Shown in pieces: positions 1 through 13,038 of a stretch of 64,000 nt of DNA. Numbering within the stretch: the first letter of the stretch is position 1; every line of letters begins with the position of its first letter. Location: NCBI GenBank assembly GCA_030141605.1, contig JAQGDQ010002372.1, positions 434,001-498,000 of the forward strand, in the 5' to 3' direction. The notes under the pieces were generated by a model, which was not told where the DNA came from, did no database searches, and saw only the letters and a program-made list of their open reading frames with translations. A program made the translations under genes and the position numbers. The DNA is from Tubiluchus corallicola. Its lineage: Eukaryota > Priapulida > Priapulimorpha > Priapulimorphida > Tubiluchidae.

Positions 1-355
1 GTAAATGTAAGAATGTAAGTCATTTATCTATATAGCATGCTGATACGAAGTGCTTCAGTATTAAGATATAATTGTTTGGTGATAATTACAACTGGCAAGC
101 AAGAAATAAGTTAATGCATCATTTTTGGACGATGAAGTAATAATTTAATAAAAATGTAAAGTCTGTCAAAATAGCATGAAGTCTCTTCTATGGTTACAGT
201 TATTTTATTATAGTAATTATAACTATACATTATAAGGACTAAATTGCTTACCTCTCACCTCTTTATTTGATGTTTTTAAAAGTATAATAATTAGCACTCA
301 TACAGCACACATAAGTGTAGCTGCAGCCTGCTCTATAAAGATGTGTATCAAATAC

Positions 356-3334
356 CTGTTGCGCGATTCAAGACCTTCGACCAAATAGTCTACTAAATTT
401 GGCCATATTTCATTTAGTACAAAGGAGTCAGTCATATCTCCAAAAACAATAACCATCAAAGGTAAAGCTGCTCCATGGCATAATGCTCCAAAAGTGCCCA
501 AAAACATGAACAACTTGTCCCACACATCAGCAAAACGAAACTATAACAAATTACAAAAAAAAAACACAAATAAAAGCTTGCTAGACATTATTTATTATTT
601 TACTTGGCCATTTTATGCAACAAAGTTAGCAAATACAGGGAAAATTTTACTTTAAAAATGATTAGCGGTAACTGCTAATCAAAATCTATTTTGTATAGTA
701 AGTTTTTTGTGCAGCATTTTTCAAAACAAGTAACTGTTATTACTTCTGCTTGCAAATTCGCATTTATTATGATAGGTTAATACTACACACATTAATGCAA
801 TAAAAAATGCAAAAAACAATAATTGATCTAGAAACATGATTATAAAATTATTTAAGATCGTTCTGTGAGGATCTTAAGGCGATTTTAAAAAATTTCGTAA
901 ATTTGTAATGTTCGAAGACCTTTTCAAGTGTTTCTGCACTTTTGTAAACAAATGGCAACAAATGCACAGCAATCAGCTGAAATTACGTAGCAAAATGCTA
1001 TGGGCTACCACATAACATTTTCACTGCAAATACACGAGACAATCACAAGCGCTTACACATAACTCTATAGAAGTCTCGCTCTTAACCAGTGCATTTATAA
1101 AATAGTAGAAAACTAATGACATTGATTTACACTTTCTTTATAGGCAATACATTGTCCAAACTAGAAATTTACAATATTTTTTATGAACAATATACCTATT
1201 GTATATTTCAATTATTTAGTTATGTACACAAGTTTAAAAACACACATAGTAGAACATTTTCTTAATTTGTTTGGTGTCGCAACACCTCCAAAATCTGTAG
1301 AACTAAAAGAGACAGTGTCCTTAGATTGGGTTAGAAACATCTAATACTAACAGTTACTATCCTAGCACTAAGCAGAATTGACACTGCACTATTTTAGACC
1401 TCTTCTAACTGACATATGAGCTACAGTTATTAAATGTGTTACAGTGAGCATCAAAACTTTTCTATTCAACACGTAAATGTTTAGTGACACACTAAAGAGT
1501 AAGTGCAATAAATATGCATCATAGTGATTAACCTTTGCATCATTTAATAAATATGTACATGTCCAAATAAGTTGGAAGTTCTCTACGATTTTTGTACAAT
1601 GTGATCCGTAAAAAGTAATGAATTGTACATCTTGATGAAAGTGACCATGAATGTCCCTAACACTAGAATAATTCTTATTTAGTGGTTTATTTATTTTATT
1701 AGGTTACTCAATTACAGTTGCAAAATTTCATAATATTCTAAATGGCTTATACTAGGCACCATTGGATTTTTGCAATTATTGTAAAAATTAAATCACAGTA
1801 GTAATCAAAAACATAAAAACTGCTCAATGCTCACTTAGGAAACGTTTTTCAACCTAAAATATAAGGCCAGATAGCTACAAAATGTTTCACCAAATACAAT
1901 AATTCATTTAGCATTACAAACAGAGAAGCTTAACTAAAGAACGTTAATGATGTCTTTAGTTTTATAATTGAAATATCGATAACTAGTTCATCAGTTTCCC
2001 TACTTAAAAACATGGGTGTCTGTGATGACGAAGATGTGCTGCACATGTTTCCATGCGTACAGGGTGCCCAAAGTGAAACAAGTCACAATGACGTTTGTTC
2101 AATGACTGTACTACATTGTTACTGTTCTCCCATGTTGTCATCACTCTTCAGTTGAAATTTATTTTTTGCAAATGGCAAGCAAATTGATGCCACCCTGATG
2201 TGTTCTGACCAGCGAGTTTTCTCTTCAAGTAACTTGCCAAGCAAATCGTAAGCGAATTCAGACTAAAGAGCAAAACTTACTGTCAGACACTCACTTCTCT
2301 ATTTGCTGACAGAAGGGTTGAGCGTAATTCACAGAGGCATTCACACTAAACAGTAACTTTAAAGAAATCAATTCGTAGCAACTGTCAGGGAGCTTGAAAT
2401 TTCTTGCTGACTGTAACTCACAATGTAGAACTTTCACACTTGTGAGTTTACTTTCAAAAAGAAAACTCACTAGTCTGAATGCACCATTGGCAAATGAAAC
2501 TAACAAAAGTTGTCCTACAAGCTAGTGACTTGGCAGTCATTGTCAGTTCTCTTTTACTTTTTGAAAGGGGCAATTAGAACAATTAAGACTAGGGATATAA
2601 TTAGATTTAGACTGCCATAACTACAAGCACATAAAACGAAAATGTATATTTACCAAATGAAAAACCCCCACTGGCACCACGTCTTCTTTTTTTTCTTCTT
2701 TTTCTTCCTTGTCGTTTTCTTTTTCAGCAGGAGTCCCAGAAGGAGCCACCTTTCCGGGCCCATTTTTTAAAGGCATCTTTTCCGGGGTGCTGAAAAGACT
2801 GCTCGTCTGAGAAGGGGTGTTAATAGGACTGCAAATAAGTGACATCATTAACACGATGCAGGCAAATTTACTGTTTGAATCACAATATTCAAAATGATTA
2901 GTTTTGATCATTTTATCAAAAAATTCTTGCAGTTAATTAATTATGAAGCACACTTTCTTTAGTTTAAAAACTTTTTCAAAACTTTTTAATTTAGTATAGT
3001 TTACTCACTAATTGCTAGCAGTATCGTACAATGTAAGTGGAAGGGCTGAACATACACAACCATTAATTATATGTACTTCAAACTCTTTCTTTTAAGCTTT
3101 ATTTCAATTGTACCATTTAGGTTTATAAGTATAGTTGAATTTAATTTACAGTTGCGAATTTGTTATACTAATTGCTTTTTACTAAATTTCATATATATCA
3201 TGCATGACAAATAAAGATGACTATTATTTTATGTATGTATTATTTCAATAAATCGCGCTTTACCTGTAATTAGAGCCATTCATCAATTTTTCACCTGGCG
3301 GTTCTTCTGAATTCAACGCACTTATAGTCGACAT
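356..3334 (-). CDS. ABCB1/P-glycoprotein-like ABC transporter, 5' coding exons (partial)
   Basis: A full ABC transporter of the ABCB (MDR/P-glycoprotein) type exports amphipathic compounds across the plasma membrane using ATP. Only the N-terminus is in the window. Exons on the minus strand are 3334-3264 (ATG at 3334; starts [13 protein letters not shown]), 2828-2654 (Lys/Glu-rich linker with [12 protein letters not shown]) and 540-356. All have AG/GT borders and phases agree. Residues about 83-93 read [11 protein letters not shown], followed by a hydrophobic segment with [15 protein letters not shown] and VFGDMTDSF, which matches the first transmembrane helix and following loop of ABCB1. The linker before the first helix parallels the human N-terminus but is longer. 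The remaining helices and nucleotide-binding domains lie beyond the left edge. An AG just upstream of the ATG (about 3350) suggests a 5' UTR intron. Family assignment is firm; which ABCB paralog is not. Confidence 0.85.
541..2653 (-). other. Intron of the ABCB1-like gene
   Basis: AT-rich intron between the linker exon and the first transmembrane exon. The acceptor TTGTTATAG lies at 541-549 and the donor GTAAAT at 2648-2653. No open coding segment was recognised. The stretch 2160-2510 carries inverted GAGTTTTCT/AGAAAACTC-like motifs that may belong to an unassigned MITE. Confidence 0.6.
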
Positions 3335-5993
3335 ACTTTCTTGCTGGTTAAACCCCTAAAAATGTTGTGCCGCACTGCAAAAGATATGGTTATTACATAA
3401 AGACCAGCAAAACGTAAGCTCATTGCTCTTCCGTGGCGCAATAACACACCACAGAATTCAATGGAAAAGTCACGCTTTGCTGGCTAGTGGCCGGTATGTT
3501 ACTGAGAAGCTGGCACTCGCCAGACAACTGTCAACAACATATTCCTTTATGCAGGACCTTATTTGATTTCATGTGAATGAATTTTACGAAGGTAGATGTC
3601 TCTACCTAAAACAAGTTTTTAATTTGGCAAAATAAAGCAGGGTTGTCCAGATAATGAAATCGTACAGTTGTCCGCTGGATGACCGCCGTATGCAAGGAGG
3701 CGTTTGTCAAAAAAGTGAAAGCACCACGCAAGAAAATAACTTACATTTTCATGATCCCTAACACGCCGATTACAGTTTACACACCAGATTAGCCGCGTTT
3801 CTCTAGTCGTAAAATAACAACGATCAAATTATTTTCAATTACTATATAAAACTAATTATATAGCTAATAAAATTGAGCTAAAACACCATTCAGTGCATAG
3901 GCTCACATCAGTAAGCCAACGTGTCGATGAATAAGTATTTCTTATCTCTAATCTTATTGCATTCGAGTGCAAAATTGTGTCGTGTAAAGCCTAATACAAT
4001 AATTTTATTAATGTACTTGCACTAGCTCTGTGTTCAAAGTCCAAGTAGTTTGCACTACTAAATACGGTATTGCTGTAAACTGTAAAATACAGGTGATCTC
4101 ATTTCAACTAAAAATCATTAAACTGTACTGCAACTAGGCTGCAAATTAATTATATGAAAGGTATCTCTATTTGATCAAAGTTTAACCAGCTGTAGAATGG
4201 TTACCAAGGCCAGCCACCGTTCAAAGTTTACAAGAAGCCATTATACATGTGCGTATAGACAAGTCATCAATACATGTACTGACATCAGCATCTGTATTCT
4301 ACAGTCAGGCAGAGTGAAAAGTGAAAGCCGATGAAATGAAAATCACGCTCAAGTAAAACTCACTCTCGAGTTGTTGATTTGTTAAACACGTCACTCTACG
4401 TTAACACGTAACAGCTAACATTCTACATTAGCAAAACTGAAAAACCCGTTTCGTCTATTACGGATAAACTGCGTCTGTTTTAGTACAGCTTTAATGTCAA
4501 CATAGTAACTGGTAAAATTATTGTTGTCATTGTGACAACGTACAGCATCGCGTTCAATACTGCGTACACACGCAATTTATATTGCTGAGCTAGTGGTAGT
4601 ATTTAGTATCTAAAGTTAGTTGAGCGAGTTCTTGTGAGTATGATTTTAATTTGTGTAAAATAGCCAGCGTAATTCATTTCACATCAAATGTACTTTTATG
4701 AAAGCCAAGTTTTAGCCTTCACATTAAACCTGCTTTCGTTAGCTATCACCATGGTAACGTTGCACAAATTTCACTGTACAATGCCAGTCTGCGAATACGT
4801 TTACAATTATTATACTTCTCTTAGCTCCTTCAATACATCAAACGTACAATTGTAGATTTTGCCCCGTAAACTGAAAGCTAACGAGATGTAAACACTCTCT
4901 CCATTACTGTGAACACGGATGAAGTTGTTGCTTAAGCTGAACAAATTCTTTCACCACCAAAAATAGCCTAAGAAATTACAACAGTCAACAAAAAAATAAA
5001 TAAAGATGCCTTCAACCAACACTTCCGTACAGTATCTTTCTCTTTACAAGACAGAGGAACCGCCCAGCTGTACTCCAGAGGAACCTTTCTGACCTTTCCT
5101 CATCATGATTGGATGGTTAGTATAATTGGATGGCCAGTGGGTTGACGAAGCCCTGTTAAAACTTATGTACAACTTTTGTCATACTCAGCATCATCACTTC
5201 AAAACTAGTGGCAACTATATATTTTGATTCACTGCACGATTGGAATGTATTAGGACAAATTAAAATTTGCTAATGCGTACCTGGTTTTTTTACATATTAG
5301 CTTAGAATTTCGGCTATTCTTTTGCACCTGTTTCACTTCTAAATATAAATAATACTGCATCATATTAGATCAGATACAGCAGCAAACACAAATATGCCAA
5401 TTCCTTCCCCTCCCCCACCCCTAATACAGCTGTGGAAATCAGCTTACTAAATCAATAGATTCCAAACGTGCATCATTCATTAATATTGTTTCATAAAATC
5501 TCAGGATGTTATTATTAGCTTATATAGTAGGGTTCCTTATGTCCGATATATGGTTCCAGTGGCATTTCTGTGCGAAATTTATTGAAAGTAAAGAATTGTG
5601 ACTCACAGTCCAGAAAAATTGGGTGCCATTTGCAATTGGGCCCCAGATCAAAGAAAAGCCCCATGCTGACTATTAAGACACACCAGTAATTGCACTAGAA
5701 GGTATTTTTATGGTTCTGAATATTAATTTGATATTAGTTTCTTCATAAGGACGGACCCAATTGCCCTAGCAACCCACTTTACGGTATTCCTTCTGGCCCG
5801 AAAGTATGGCACGCCCGACTTATTTAGTGTACAAATCTGAAATTTACTAGAATGGGTTATTTTAGAATGCTGAATACAAACAATGAACTTAGTTTTTCTG
5901 TGTGGATGGATCTGTTTGCCCAGACGCCGATCTTATAGGGTTTTCCGGGAACCAAAATAGGACAAATCGTAACATTAAGCACATTCCTAAATA
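3335..5993. other. Intergenic/5' region upstream of the ABCB1-like gene
   Basis: About 2.7 kb with no supportable coding exon. It should hold the promoter and a possible non-coding first exon of the ABCB1-like gene, but I see no decisive core promoter. A pyrimidine-rich tract occurs near 5400-5420. Confidence 0.4.
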
Positions 5994-6458
5994 TTGCCAG
6001 AAAGGATTTTTCGGCCATTTACTGGGACCAATGCAACCAAAATAAAAGCAAGTACTTTAAAACACTGTAAAGAACATCCATTCAGCCACAATATCAAATT
6101 GATGAACTTAGTCTCAAAAATGGCTGCGCCTGATGAAATTAAACAAGATATCCACTGGCATGACGAAAAAGGTAAAGCTAAGCTTAAAGATATGGTTTCA
6201 TTCAGATTGACGATGTTCATTGCTGTTAAGTCGATTTGGGATAATATTGAAAAGATGAAGTTGAAAGTTCTCGGCACAAGTCAAAAGAAGATTGCATGCA
6301 AAGTTCAGGAGAAGGTTGCGAAGTTCCGACAACTGTTGGCTCGCTTTTTAGTTGTACAACAGTCAAGCCCTGAACTCCGAGAAACATTAGGTGACACCAC
6401 TAGCAGTTTGAGTTCTCTGTTATTCCAAAGTCCTTGTTTCCTGATGGAAAACTTCTAA
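5994..6458 (+). CDS. Unidentified ORF, 154 codons, possibly first part of a spliced gene or transposon remnant
   Basis: An uninterrupted 154-codon frame in an otherwise stop-rich region. The protein is basic and lysine-rich, with predicted helix around residues 45-115 (KMAAPDEIKQDIHWHDEKGK, then MKLKVLGTSQKKIACKVQEK). About 40 bases past its stop, a CTTTTTTAG acceptor at about 6488-6496 opens a further frame (6497-6652) with RYLSVNEPRTKCALSMLWLL and then a stop. The two frames look like parts of one protein, but the best donor I see (TTAG/GTGAC near 6391) gives the wrong phase. I do not recognise the family. It could be a host gene exon, a domesticated element or a decaying transposon. Confidence 0.3.
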   Translation: MPERIFRPFTGTNATKIKASTLKHCKEHPFSHNIKLMNLVSKMAAPDEIKQDIHWHDEKGKAKLKDMVSFRLTMFIAVKSIWDNIEKMKLKVLGTSQKKIACKVQEKVAKFRQLLARFLVVQQSSPELRETLGDTTSSLSSLLFQSPCFLMENF

Positions 6459-6659
6459 TTCCTATGTATAAAAGTTCTTTCATTATGCTTTTTTAGAATT
6501 TCATTGCAAAAGGAAAAGATGTTACAAGGTACCTTTCAGTGAATGAGCCAAGAACAAAGTGTGCATTATCAATGCTATGGCTGTTGTCCAATGATGTTAA
6601 GAAAGAGCCTAGCAAGGAAACCTTTGCTTTGTGCAAAGATGTGATAAGATCATGAAAGC

Positions 6660-9320
6660 TTACAAAAAACTCTAAAATCTCAGACAAGTCGGTTACTTAG
6701 TGTACAGAGTTCAATTTTAGTTTGTTAAGATAATTATTTTGTTGCTTCGTTGGGTTTAATTCAAATTACTATTACCATAGCAACTGTTTTTTATTACTTT
6801 GTGGCACCGAGATTCATAAAAAAGGAAAAAATAATAATAATAACTATTATTATAGAAATATGAATGATATTACAGAAACTGTACATCCTTACTACTTGTT
6901 TCAAATTATTGCAAGTTTTACTAAAACATCACATATTGCTACAGAATTTTTTTTTTAAATTGAGTATCCAAATGTTTACAAAGGGGTTTACAGTCACGTG
7001 GTCTTGTGCATACGTTTCTTGTGAATGGCTCCTGACTGCCTGAATTTGCTTAGATGGGTAACTTAATTCACCACACTGATTCTGGCTGTTTAACTGTCTG
7101 TTTACAGTAATCCCAACATGGCTAAAATACTTTGGCCATTTCAGTGGCTCATCTTAGGAGGATATCCTTGATCAGCCAGGCTCCCGTCATGCCACAAATG
7201 TCAACTTTAAGTAGACCCTGCATTTAAATGCTGGATTTTGGCTTCTAGAGTATTTCTTTATGAACAGGGCGACCGAATGGTTGCAGAATAATGTTTGTTT
7301 CAAGAAAATGAGTGGATTAGCTTACGTTAGGTATTACTTGCCACAATGCATGGCAGTTTCGCGGCAAGGGTGGCAAAGAATCGGAAAAAACTGACCATTT
7401 CACTTTTTGGCTGTACATTGTCAACAAATATCCGATTCATGAAACACATGCCATGAAATGCTGTGTAATTTGTTTAATAAGTGTGCCACAATTTTCTATT
7501 TATAAGTTTACTGATAGAAGAATAAAATAGATAAAACAGCAAATAAAGTTTTAGTGTGAAAATTATAGTTCTTTTGCGATGATAAAAGTTATGAAGAAAT
7601 CTGTAACAACAAAATACACTGTGGGACGAAACTTAAAGGAAGACCGGACGATTGTTCAGACTTAATCTCATGTTAATTTACTGTCCAAAATATACAATTT
7701 CTTGCCTACAAAAGTTAACAATTGTTCCTTATATTTGAATAATTGGCTTAGAAAGTTAATTAACGGCAACCGCACACAGCTATTGCTTACGTCAGAAACT
7801 AACACACAGTTTGTGCAATGGCAGGCGTCTTCCCTTGCGCATCAAGCCCATTTGCATAAGTGTTACAATACTATTTAAACGCATGATGTCCCGAAAAGGG
7901 CTTTACATCATGTGACATCAGAAACTAACACTGCAGTTCATGTGATCATGCTTATCACGGTTCCGCCTTCTATTTGTTGGCCACGCGAATGTGACAAAAA
8001 GGCGCCGCTGCCAATCTTAGTAGATTCATTGAGCCGCACGTAGCTTTGAAAGTTTAAGGAAATTTGAGTATCCTAGGTAATTATTATTTAATCTAAGCTT
8101 TGATTTAAAAAAAAGCTTTTGTAGTTTTCAAATTTTCGAGTATTCTTTATTGTGAACTAATGCTTACACAATCATCCGGTTGTACTTTAAATATCGGCAA
8201 CAGAATTGAACCTCAACTCATTTTCACTTCATTTTAAAAAATGAATCAAATCCGAATCTCACATTTTTGTAATTTCCGAAACTGAATCAAATCCGAATCT
8301 TCAATTCACTTAAATTCTAATATCAGAGTGAAATCCAAAAATTTTAGCTTGATGTAAGTTCGTTTTGGCATCCGTGCATTGTTAGATGCAATAGATTTTA
8401 TTTGTTGAAATTAATGATCTTGCCAAAACACAATAAAGTTTTTAAATCCAGATTTTGTTTTAGCCTTGTCTATGTTCAGCTTGCTTAGATTTTTATTTAT
8501 TTATCTTAAAATGTGTTCGTACTATGTACAAAGAATTCCAAAAACTTTTGGTGTATTAAATTACGAATGCATTTTCTTATTCAAAACGAAATCTTGCGCA
8601 AGTTGCACCATTGTCGCATAAGACGCGAAAATAGGACTACCACGTGTATCAACATCCTGGAAGTGGCGACAGATACATGCATACATACATTACATAGACG
8701 TTTATTTTCTCCAATAAACATATCACAGATGGATAGACAAATACACAGACGGGGCGATAATTCTACAGTTGCCAATTTCGTTGGGGCAACTATAATAATT
8801 TCTCAGTCGTCAGTTCATAATAATAACTAACACCATACTCGAGTCATGCTCATACGTATAGCCTATGATAGGACTAGTCCTAAGCCACTGTCAAATTTTT
8901 AATGAAGCGACCGCAAAATTAATTACTTTCGAAACATAATACTGTAGTAGTATATTTACCCTTTTCGCTCAAGTTTCTTGGCGCAAAGTTTAAATTTAAT
9001 GATTTTCCACTTTCACTTTCTTTACCGGGCTATTTTTGACGAATGACTCAGTCAGCTTACAGAGTGACGTAAACTTTCAATGGGCAAAATCTTGCGTTAT
9101 GCATATCCATGGTCAGAGCTCATGTGACCCAATGAAGGACGAACTTTGATTTAACAATAATTAGGAACTAAGTTTCTAACACGCAAAATCAACGAATCAT
9201 ATTACAACATTTTTATTTAAAAAAATCAGCCTTTCTGATGAAATCCGCATCAAGTCTACTTTGCATCCCCTATGTTATCACTGTGAGTAAAATAACACCA
9301 AAATGAACTCGCTGAGGAGT
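6660..9320. other. Intergenic region without recognised genes
   Basis: About 2.7 kb of AT-rich sequence. Short frames on both strands overlap each other and show no family resemblance. No RNA gene was recognised. Scattered TCGAA-rich words near 8220-8340 resemble parts of the MITEs that begin at 9321. Confidence 0.4.
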
Positions 9321-9685
9321 AGAGGTGAGCACCAAACGTTCGAGTTTGATTCGAACTTAAAATTATAGATTCGAATAATTCAGCACTTCAGTCATATGCG
9401 TTCTATTTCATTAAAATGTTTGAAACAGCATCAATTAACACAATTTAGCTGCAGTTTTTGTGCAAAATTTTCAACAGAATAATAGTGGTTTTGCTGCACA
9501 ACAAAATCAAGTAATATGCATAATGTAAGACCACTTTTTACTTCAGCTTCAAAAACTTGTTCGAAAATCTTTCAAACTCTTTCATAATTCGATTCGAATT
9601 TGAAATACTGATATTTGGTTCAACTCGAATTCAAAAGTCACGAATTTGACTCGAATTTGCTTTCTAGTAGAAAATGCTCACCCCT
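9321..9685. mobile_element. hAT-like MITE, copy 1
   Basis: A 365-bp element without coding capacity. The left end reads AGAGGTGAGCACC and the right end TGCTCACCCCT, giving inverted termini of the GGGGTGAGCA type common in hAT MITEs. Subterminal TTCGAA-rich words occur at both ends. The octamer CTGAGGAG occurs on both sides, at 9312-9319 and 9690-9697. It is separated from the right terminus by four bases, so it is only a possible degenerate target-site duplication. Confidence 0.65.
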
Positions 9686-9728
9686 AAGTCTGAGGAGTGG
9701 CAAAAATTCAGTCGATCAGATTACATGG

Positions 9729-10062
9729 CAGGGATGAACATCAAACGTTCGAATCGAATGAGTTTTTTTATTGCAAATTTGATTTGAACCTAAATTATAG
9801 ATTTGAATAGCTCAACACTTCAGCCCCATACGTTTCTTTATCAATAAAATGTTTGAAACAGCATGCAATTAGCACAATTGAGCTTGCAGTTTTTGTGCAA
9901 AAATTTTAGCAAACTAATAGTGGTTTTACTGCAAAACAAAATCAATTAATATGCATGATCTTTGTAAAACCGCTTTTCACTACTGATCCGAAAAATTGTT
10001 CAAAAATGTTTCAAACTGAATTCGAATTTTAAATAGTGAAAGGTAGAAAATGCTTATTCCTA
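9729..10062. mobile_element. hAT-like MITE, copy 2, same family and orientation
   Basis: The left end reads CAGGGATGAACATC and the right end TGCTTATTCCTA. The interior matches copy 1 throughout, for example AAAATGTTTGAAACAGCAT and TAGTGGTTTT. It lies 43 bp downstream of copy 1 in the same direction. Divergence at its ends suggests it is older than, or decaying independently of, copy 1. Confidence 0.6.
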
Positions 10063-10399
10063 TTACACAGCTTGTCGTTTTTGACAAGTTGACAACCAAA
10101 ATAATGCTTCATAGTAGTAGTAATAAAATTTTATTTTCGGTCAGCTAGTAGTAATTTAACATGAAACATTAGCTAAAACACTATTATTACTCCACTGATA
10201 ATTAGTAGTTAAAATTTTAGCAAAGTCTTAATATGGCTCAGAGCAGATATATATCTATGGTCACAACGATGGTCTCAACTGTGCAACAAAGGTTGCTTGT
10301 TGCTTACAATGAATTTCTAGGTGTTGGGAGCAAAATACAGCAGTAGCCCGAGTAAAGAGTAGAACGCGTCGTACATGGGCTAGCCTCCAAGTAAGACGC

Positions 10400-11035
10400 G
10401 TCGTACATGGGCTGCCCAAGTAGGACACTAGAGACAGGTCACGAATTGAGTCCTTAACCGTACTGGCAGCGTCCGTTGTCTTTGTGTATTTAATAATAAT
10501 AAAACATCAATACACGTAATGAATAATGAATATATACATATAATGAATAATTTATTATACATTTGATAAAATAAAAGAATCTTATTTGTGCAAGAAGAAT
10601 GGCCAATATTAAATTTGGCTTCGATATTAATCTTTTTGAAGTGAAATAAGCCCGCTTTCTAGGCGATTCCAACATCTGCTTAACATAATTATCATTTATT
10701 ATTTTGTCTTGCTTCACAGACAGGTGATCCGTTTTACTACCTCTTGGGAAAATAATTGTTTTCTACTATGTAAACGGGCTAGCAAGCTATGTGCACTACA
10801 TAGTTTCTCTCTTTAAAGCATTAGATACTTAGGTTAATGTTAGGATGATATTAATGGAGCTAATAATAATGATGATATTATTGCAAACAATACATTTTTA
10901 AATCGTCAAGGACTATTCATCGTTATTATAAAGTTACTTTTTTCTAAAACAAATTTAGTTTTATGTTTATTATGTCGTAATTCTCGATTCTCGACAGAAA
11001 TCGCCAGTGCCCAACTTGGGCTGCCCATGTACGAC
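10400..11035. mobile_element. MITE-like element with 27-bp inverted termini
   Basis: The arm at 10400-10426 (GTCGTACATGGGCTGCCCAA...) pairs with 11009-11035 in inverted orientation with a few mismatches. A further direct copy of CGCGTCGTACATGGGCT lies just outside, at about 10365. The interior is non-coding. The superfamily was not identified. Confidence 0.5.
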
Positions 11036-11957
11036 ACTGCTTTTCTGCAAATTTTACACGTGGGGCTTAACGAAAGTGTCTTACCTCGGCTAACTTCGTA
11101 CTCGGCGCCCTACATAAGGACTTGAAAAGCGAGAGCGGCAAAAACTAAAGAAGTTTGTTTCACGAAATTCGACAAAAATTCTCGCAATGTGTGATATGTT
11201 TTCGTTTCAAACGTTTTTAAGGTACATAAACTACGTTAAAGGAAAAGCTACAGGTCTCGGGAAATTGAGCTTATTTTGGACAAGCATGAGAAAGTTGCAG
11301 CAGTAAAACTGTGAAAAACGCCTCCTGTAATTAGTAAAATCAATTAACTTCTTCACGACCGTGGGATTTTATTGCATTCAGCATGGGTTCATGAAAAACC
11401 GTTCTCACCAAGCAACGACTGCATTGTAATTATTTTCATTTTTGTATATCTCACACAATGGCCATTCATACAAAATCAAATTGAAACGCATTGCATTTTT
11501 TAATTACTATTAATTATTATTAATTAGTATTAAAAATCGATTTTTGGAAATCAAATTGAGAAAACTTTTCAGCTATTACATTGTTTTGCACAATAACAAC
11601 GTACAACGTCACTTGCTTGAAATCCACTAATTAATGCAGAACAATACACGGATACACCTTGGCCTCAATTCTACTGTATTTTGAAGGAAAAAAATTGTTG
11701 CCATAGATGAGACGACCTTAGTTGAATAGTTGTGTTTCTGTTTGGAGTACCAACAGTTAGTTGCCATGTCAACAAAGTTATTGGACTAGTCTTTCTGCTG
11801 CCATACATGTGCAATGATGCTCCAACAATTATTGTAGTGTATTATATATTATAGATTTCCTTTTCATAGTAGCTTATATAACGGATAAATTTAGAGAATT
11901 GTAAAAGCACAATATTCTTAATAAAATTTCCTGTAACCATAAAGAAACTTTTAAAAA

Positions 11958-12908
11958 CAGTATATTATTTCTTCAACATTAATTGAGGTATTGAAAATAT
12001 TGTGAACATGTTCCTACAACTTTGCCAACTGACATCAATGTGCTATTTTTGTCATACAAGAGTTCAAGTACAGGCATGAGTTCACTTAACCAACGTAGCT
12101 TATGTCGCTACATAACCAAGCACTTAATTACACCAATGTAATCAAGCGCTTGGCATAAGGGCCAAGCAATTGTTTTTGCTAGTCTGTGTAATACCTACAC
12201 AGGTATATTTTTGCAAGGTTTGGTATAATTTAGTTATTAGTTGGGTGAGACTCTGAAGCTGTAAAATCTCAAAACACATTCAAACCTGCAGTTTTAATGA
12301 GCTATGATACAGCAGAAATACTACGATTCTAGAATACTAATGCTCCAAGATTTGGGTCCCGGATGATTGGGCCTGTTTTTTACTTATAGAGCCAAGGTCA
12401 CCGTTTAAAATTTTGTCTAACTGTTTTTGGTGAGCTGTTTGAATAGAATGAAAGTGGCACCTGTAGGAAAAATTGGTTCAAATGGAAAAATAGGAAAAAA
12501 TGGCACAAAAGTTTTTTCGATGCAAATAACTTCTATAATAAAACTAGAATGCTCATAGTAGGAAACTCGTCTCTGCCAGTGTTCAACAATTCTAAACATT
12601 TTTGTCTGATCCTTTTGATAGAAAATACATAAAACAAAGAAAAACAAACATGCAAAAATATACCTGTATAGGTATTACACAGACTAGCAAAAACAATTGC
12701 TTGGCCCTTATGCCAAGCGCTTGATTACATTGGTGTAATTAAGTGCTTGGTTATGTAGCGACATAAGCTACGTTGGTTAAGTGAACTCATGCCTGTGCTT
12801 GAACTCTTGTATGACAAAAATCGCACATTGATGTCAGTTGGCAAAATTGTAGGAACATGTTCACAATATTTTCAATACCTCAATTGATCTTGAAGAAATA
12901 ATATACTG
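11958..12908. mobile_element. Non-autonomous element with about 260-bp terminal inverted repeats
   Basis: The left arm (11958-12215) is the near-perfect inverted complement of 12651-12908. It starts CAGTATATTATTTCTTC and ends near GTATATTTTTGCA. The roughly 435-bp spacer contains a segment (12440-12650) related to the two AAAATGGCAC-terminated elements at 33522 and 46596. No convincing target duplication was seen. It lies just upstream of, or in the first intron of, BBS12. Confidence 0.75.
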
Positions 12909-13038
12909 ATTAGTGAAGCCACTGACTGGAAGTTGTGGAGGCAGTGACCATAGGAAGGTTGTGATTGGTAGACTATAGCCTTGAGATCTGTTCAATTAAT
13001 TTAATTTAATCAGCAAGTTAATTAAATTATTTTTTTAG

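Noticed and set aside
245-340. Possible next exon of the ABCB1-like gene
   Set aside because: An acceptor-like CTTTATAG and a donor-like GTAAGC exist, but all three reading frames contain stops and none matches ABCB helices.
8513-8830. 105-codon plus-strand ORF
   Set aside because: Overlaps an opposite-strand frame; composition and content give no support for a gene.
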